Translations under genes and position numbers: made by a program
Part shown: positions 61,693 through 64,000 of the stretch, piece after piece
Numbering within the stretch: the stretch's first letter is position 1
Layout of the letters: every line of letters starts with the position of its first letter
Notes under the pieces: model-generated
The model's input: the letters and a program-made list of their open reading frames with translations, nothing else
What the model was told of the DNA's origin: nothing
The model's database searches: none
Assembly: GCA_020633465.1 (NCBI GenBank)
Contig: JACKDN010000020.1
Span: 1-64,000 of the forward strand
Source of the DNA: Myxococcales bacterium
GTDB taxonomy: Bacteria; Myxococcota_A; Bradymonadia; UBA7976; UBA1532
Direction of reading: 5' to 3'
DNA: 64,000 bases

Positions 61693-62502
61693 ATGCACCT
61701 CGACAGCCAGAGCCTGACCCGACTGCGCGACCGCATCGGCCTGTTCCACGGCTTCAGCGACGCCGATCTGATCGCCCTGCTGCGGCGGGCCGAGCGCCTG
61801 ACGCTCGCCGACGGACAGCTCGTGTTCCGCGAGGGCACGCCGGGCAACAAGATGTTCGTCATCCTGGCCGGCGCGGTGCGCATCAGCCGGCGCCTGGGGC
61901 TCGAGCAGGCCGAGGTGATCGCCACCCTCGAGGGCGGCGACTGCTTCGGCGAGATGGGGCTGATCGACACCGCGCCGCGCTCGGCCGACGCGGCCGCGGT
62001 GGGCGAGACCGTCGTGCTGGGCCTGTCGGCCGAGGCCCTCGCCGACAGCGACGCGGCGCTCACCGCGCGGCTGTACCGGAACTTCGCCAGCATCCTCGCC
62101 GCCCGCGTGCGCGCCACCAACGAGCAGTTCGCGCGCGTCAACGCCCGCGAGCGCGAGTTGACGGGCCGCTTCAAAGAGCTGGCCGGGCGCCTCGGCGCCA
62201 GCCGCAACGGCCTGCGCGGCAGCGAGCTGAACCACGCCGATCTCGAGAGCGCGTCGCTGCGCGGGGCCGACCTGCGCGGCGCCCTGCTGCACGACGCCAA
62301 CCTCGCGGGCGCCGACTTTCGCGAGGCCGATCTGCGCGGCGCCGACCTCCGCCAGGCCGACTTCGGCGGCGCCCGCCTCGACCACGCCGACTTCAGCGGC
62401 GCCGATCTGCGCGGCGCCCACTTCGAGAAGGTCGATCTGCGCCACGCCAACTTCGCCGGGGCCCGCATCCAGGCGCTGGGCGACACGCCCGAGACCGCGT
62501 AG
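61693..62502 (+). CDS. cNMP-binding domain fused to pentapeptide repeats (copy 2)
   Basis: 269 aa with the same order of domains as the preceding gene and clearly homologous along its length: start MHLDSQSLTRLRDRIGLF, pocket FREGTPGNKMFVILAGAVRI and GDCFGEMGLIDTAPRSADAAA, coiled coil, then A(D/N)LxG repeats from about 178. AAGGA lies upstream and the gap to copy 1 is 27 bp, so both are probably on one transcript and arose by tandem duplication. The binding-pocket residues are kept in both copies. Differences concentrate in the beta-helix faces, which suggests distinct partners or hetero-assembly. Confidence 0.88.
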   Translation: MHLDSQSLTRLRDRIGLFHGFSDADLIALLRRAERLTLADGQLVFREGTPGNKMFVILAGAVRISRRLGLEQAEVIATLEGGDCFGEMGLIDTAPRSADAAAVGETVVLGLSAEALADSDAALTARLYRNFASILAARVRATNEQFARVNARERELTGRFKELAGRLGASRNGLRGSELNHADLESASLRGADLRGALLHDANLAGADFREADLRGADLRQADFGGARLDHADFSGADLRGAHFEKVDLRHANFAGARIQALGDTPETA

Positions 62503-62520
62503 GCCCCGCGGGGCGGCCGC

Positions 62521-63717
62521 TCAGGGTCGGTCGGGCGCGAGCACCCGGTCGTGCAGATTCACCTCGACGGCGCCCGGGGCGACGTCGATGCAGCCGACGT
62601 CCCAGAACTGATCCACCGTGTCCAGCTCCCGAGCGACCGTCACGATCGTGGTGTTCCCATCGAACACGCGCACCGTCGCGAGGGTGACGCCGAGCTCGCC
62701 GTCGGGCCCGCCGCGCGAGAAGACATGCACCCCGACGCAGTAGCCGCCGCCCAAGGGCGCCGTCTCCTCCGGCGTGTCGACGACGATCTCCTCGGGCCCG
62801 GGGCCAGCCAGCACGTCGGCCACCAACCAGGGATCGCCCGCCGGGCCGTCCGGGCCCCACGCCGGCGATGGGTTCTGCGTGTGGCAGTCCCAGGGGATCT
62901 GCAACCAGCCCGTCCCGAAGGGGTGCAGCAGGTGCAGGTCCAGGTTCACGCCCTCGGCGTCGAACGGCGACCGGTCCCCCTCGGTGAACCAGACGAGGGT
63001 GACGCGCAGCCGCGACAGCGGGGGGGCCAGCGCGGTCAGCGCCACGCGGGCGAGGGGCGCGGCGCAGCGACCCGCGCCGCCGTCGACGTGCAGCTCGAAC
63101 GTGTAGTGGCCCGGCACGTCGGCGACGAATAGCGCGCCGGGGGTCGACGGATCGTCCGGCGGGCCGCCGCCCGAGGGGTCGCCCACATCGAAGTAGGACT
63201 CGACGACCCCCGCGGTCGATCCATCCGGCCGCTCGACCACGACCCACGCGTAGCGCACCCAACGCCTCGACTCGAAGTCGCGGAAGACCACGCCGCCGAG
63301 ATCGACCAGCTCACCGGCGTCGACCTGCGACTCGACCACGCGCGGCTCACCCTCGGGGCACGCCGCCTCGCACGGCGTCCAGGGCGCCCAACCGGCGGGG
63401 CCGCAGAGACGCCCCTGGGTGCCCCCCTCGGGGCAGTCCCGCTCGACGCGAGCGCCCTCGGTACAGCCGGCGTCCGGGGTGGCCGCCGCGGCGTCCTCCC
63501 GCCACCACCCCACGTCGGGCCCCGCGTCGCGCGCCCCCTGGTCCGGCGGCCCCACGTCCGACGGTCCAGCGTCCGCGGCGCGCCCACCGTCCAGCCGCCG
63601 CGTCGGCCGATCGACCATGGGCTCCGGCGCGATCGTGGGCTCCGGCGCGTCCTTCACGCAGCCCACCGCCGCGACGAGGACGACCAGTCCCCACCACCCG
63701 CCGCGACGCCCGGCCAT
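62521..63717 (-). CDS. Lipoprotein of unknown function (tandem paralog A)
   Basis: 398 aa from ATG 63717 with AGGAGG upstream. Lipobox AAVGC near residue 20, then an Asp/Gly-rich linker to 85 and a short Cys module (90-125). Three beta-rich segments follow: a PKD- or Ig-like unit near 130-230 (GALFVADVPGHYTFEL), VNLDLHLLHPFG near 260 with a WDCHTQNPSPAWG loop, and a C-terminal segment ending VDQFWDVGCIDV. The middle part resembles domains often found in secreted proteins of predatory deltaproteobacteria. No enzymatic motif is seen. The next gene upstream on the same strand has a related C terminus. Confidence 0.72.
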   Translation of the reverse strand: MAGRRGGWWGLVVLVAAVGCVKDAPEPTIAPEPMVDRPTRRLDGGRAADAGPSDVGPPDQGARDAGPDVGWWREDAAAATPDAGCTEGARVERDCPEGGTQGRLCGPAGWAPWTPCEAACPEGEPRVVESQVDAGELVDLGGVVFRDFESRRWVRYAWVVVERPDGSTAGVVESYFDVGDPSGGGPPDDPSTPGALFVADVPGHYTFELHVDGGAGRCAAPLARVALTALAPPLSRLRVTLVWFTEGDRSPFDAEGVNLDLHLLHPFGTGWLQIPWDCHTQNPSPAWGPDGPAGDPWLVADVLAGPGPEEIVVDTPEETAPLGGGYCVGVHVFSRGGPDGELGVTLATVRVFDGNTTIVTVARELDTVDQFWDVGCIDVAPGAVEVNLHDRVLAPDRP

Positions 63718-63872
63718 GCCGCACGCCTCCTTCGCGACCCGCCCCGGGCCGCGATCACGCGCTCGACCTCGGACCGCGCGCACGGTGCGGCCCGGCGCGC
63801 CGACCTCGGTGAGGGCGGTCGCTCCGCGAGATCGCGTCGCCGGGCGCGCGCCGCGGCGTCCCTCGGCGGGGC

Positions 63873-64000
63873 TCACGGGGTCGGCCCCGGCGTCTGCAGG
63901 TCGCCCCGCGCGTGCGCCACGAGCGCGTCGGGGGTGACCTCGACACACACCGGCGTCCAGAACTGGTCCACGATGTCCAGCACCTGCTCGGCCGAGAACA
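63873..64000 (-). CDS. 3' end of a paralogous lipoprotein gene (cut by window end)
   Basis: The last 41 codons of a minus-strand gene enter at the window edge and stop at TGA 63873-63875. The reading VLDIVDQFWTPVCVEVTPDAL lines up with DTVDQFWDVGCIDVAPGAV of the neighbour at 62521, with the Cys and the Asp-Gln-Phe-Trp core conserved. The two genes therefore look like tandem duplicates. The start, signal peptide and most of the protein lie outside. Confidence 0.7.
   Translation of the reverse strand, partial: FSAEQVLDIVDQFWTPVCVEVTPDALVAHARGDLQTPGPTP

Overview
The window is very GC-rich bacterial DNA with a strong G/C third-position bias. It is packed with secreted lipoproteins that have Cys-rich, Asp-rich or Asp-Ala-rich linkers, eukaryote-like Ser/Thr kinases and a MYXO-CTERM-like C-terminal anchor. 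This mix is typical of predatory or social Myxococcota and related former Deltaproteobacteria. The assignment is an inference from gene content, because no rRNA or other marker lies here. No tRNA, rRNA, CRISPR array, phage or complete insertion sequence was seen.

Layout. 1-5.6 kb: 3' end of a Cys-rich secreted protein, an inverted-repeat element, a secreted protein, a CysM-like cysteine synthase, a structured non-coding stretch and a frame-broken J-domain/Ala-rich protein. 5.6-9.3 kb: a small lipoprotein, lycopene cyclase, nitroreductase and threonine aldolase. 9.3-17.6 kb: surface proteins (a beta-helix lipoprotein, a trypsin-like protease with two predicted anchors, a small lipoprotein and a discoidin-like protein), two of them separated by a second inverted-repeat element. 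17.9-21.5 kb: a small SAP/Rho-N-like protein, a histidine kinase with its single-domain response regulator, and a membrane Ser/Thr kinase facing the other way. 21.8-31.1 kb: an SLC13-type transporter with RCK domains, coupled to a long frame-disrupted protein, then a 1,192-aa kinase-ATPase-TPR protein. 31.2-45.9 kb: a 2,232-aa lipoprotein built from higher-order repeats, a metallopeptidase-like lipoprotein, a glutathione S-transferase, an NlpC/P60 lipoprotein and another Cys-rich lipoprotein. 46.1-53 kb: a second kinase-ATPase fusion, converging with a beta-helix lipoprotein that carries FPGLEW repeats. 53.2-64 kb: NhaC antiporter, MurE, a nuclease-like protein, a three-gene operon (CPBP protease, lipase maturation factor, histidine phosphatase), two tandem cNMP-binding/pentapeptide-repeat proteins and two tandem paralogous lipoproteins, the last cut by the window end.

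How the genes fit together. About a dozen products should be exported, most of them lipoproteins. Signalling is carried by one two-component pair, three Ser/Thr kinases and two cNMP-binding proteins. Housekeeping functions (cysteine synthesis, peptidoglycan precursor ligation, sodium/proton exchange) are scattered among them. Genes are dense, with stop/start overlaps (23577, 54603, 58148) and convergent stops that nearly touch (44135/44143, 49565/49578, 57428/57432).

Caution. Three long coding regions (4.2-5.6, 19.7-20.4 and 24.2-26.5 kb) and the Gly-rich repeat near 37 kb change reading frame in GC-rich, low-complexity sequence. Residual assembly indels are the simplest explanation, though true decay cannot be excluded from one sequence.
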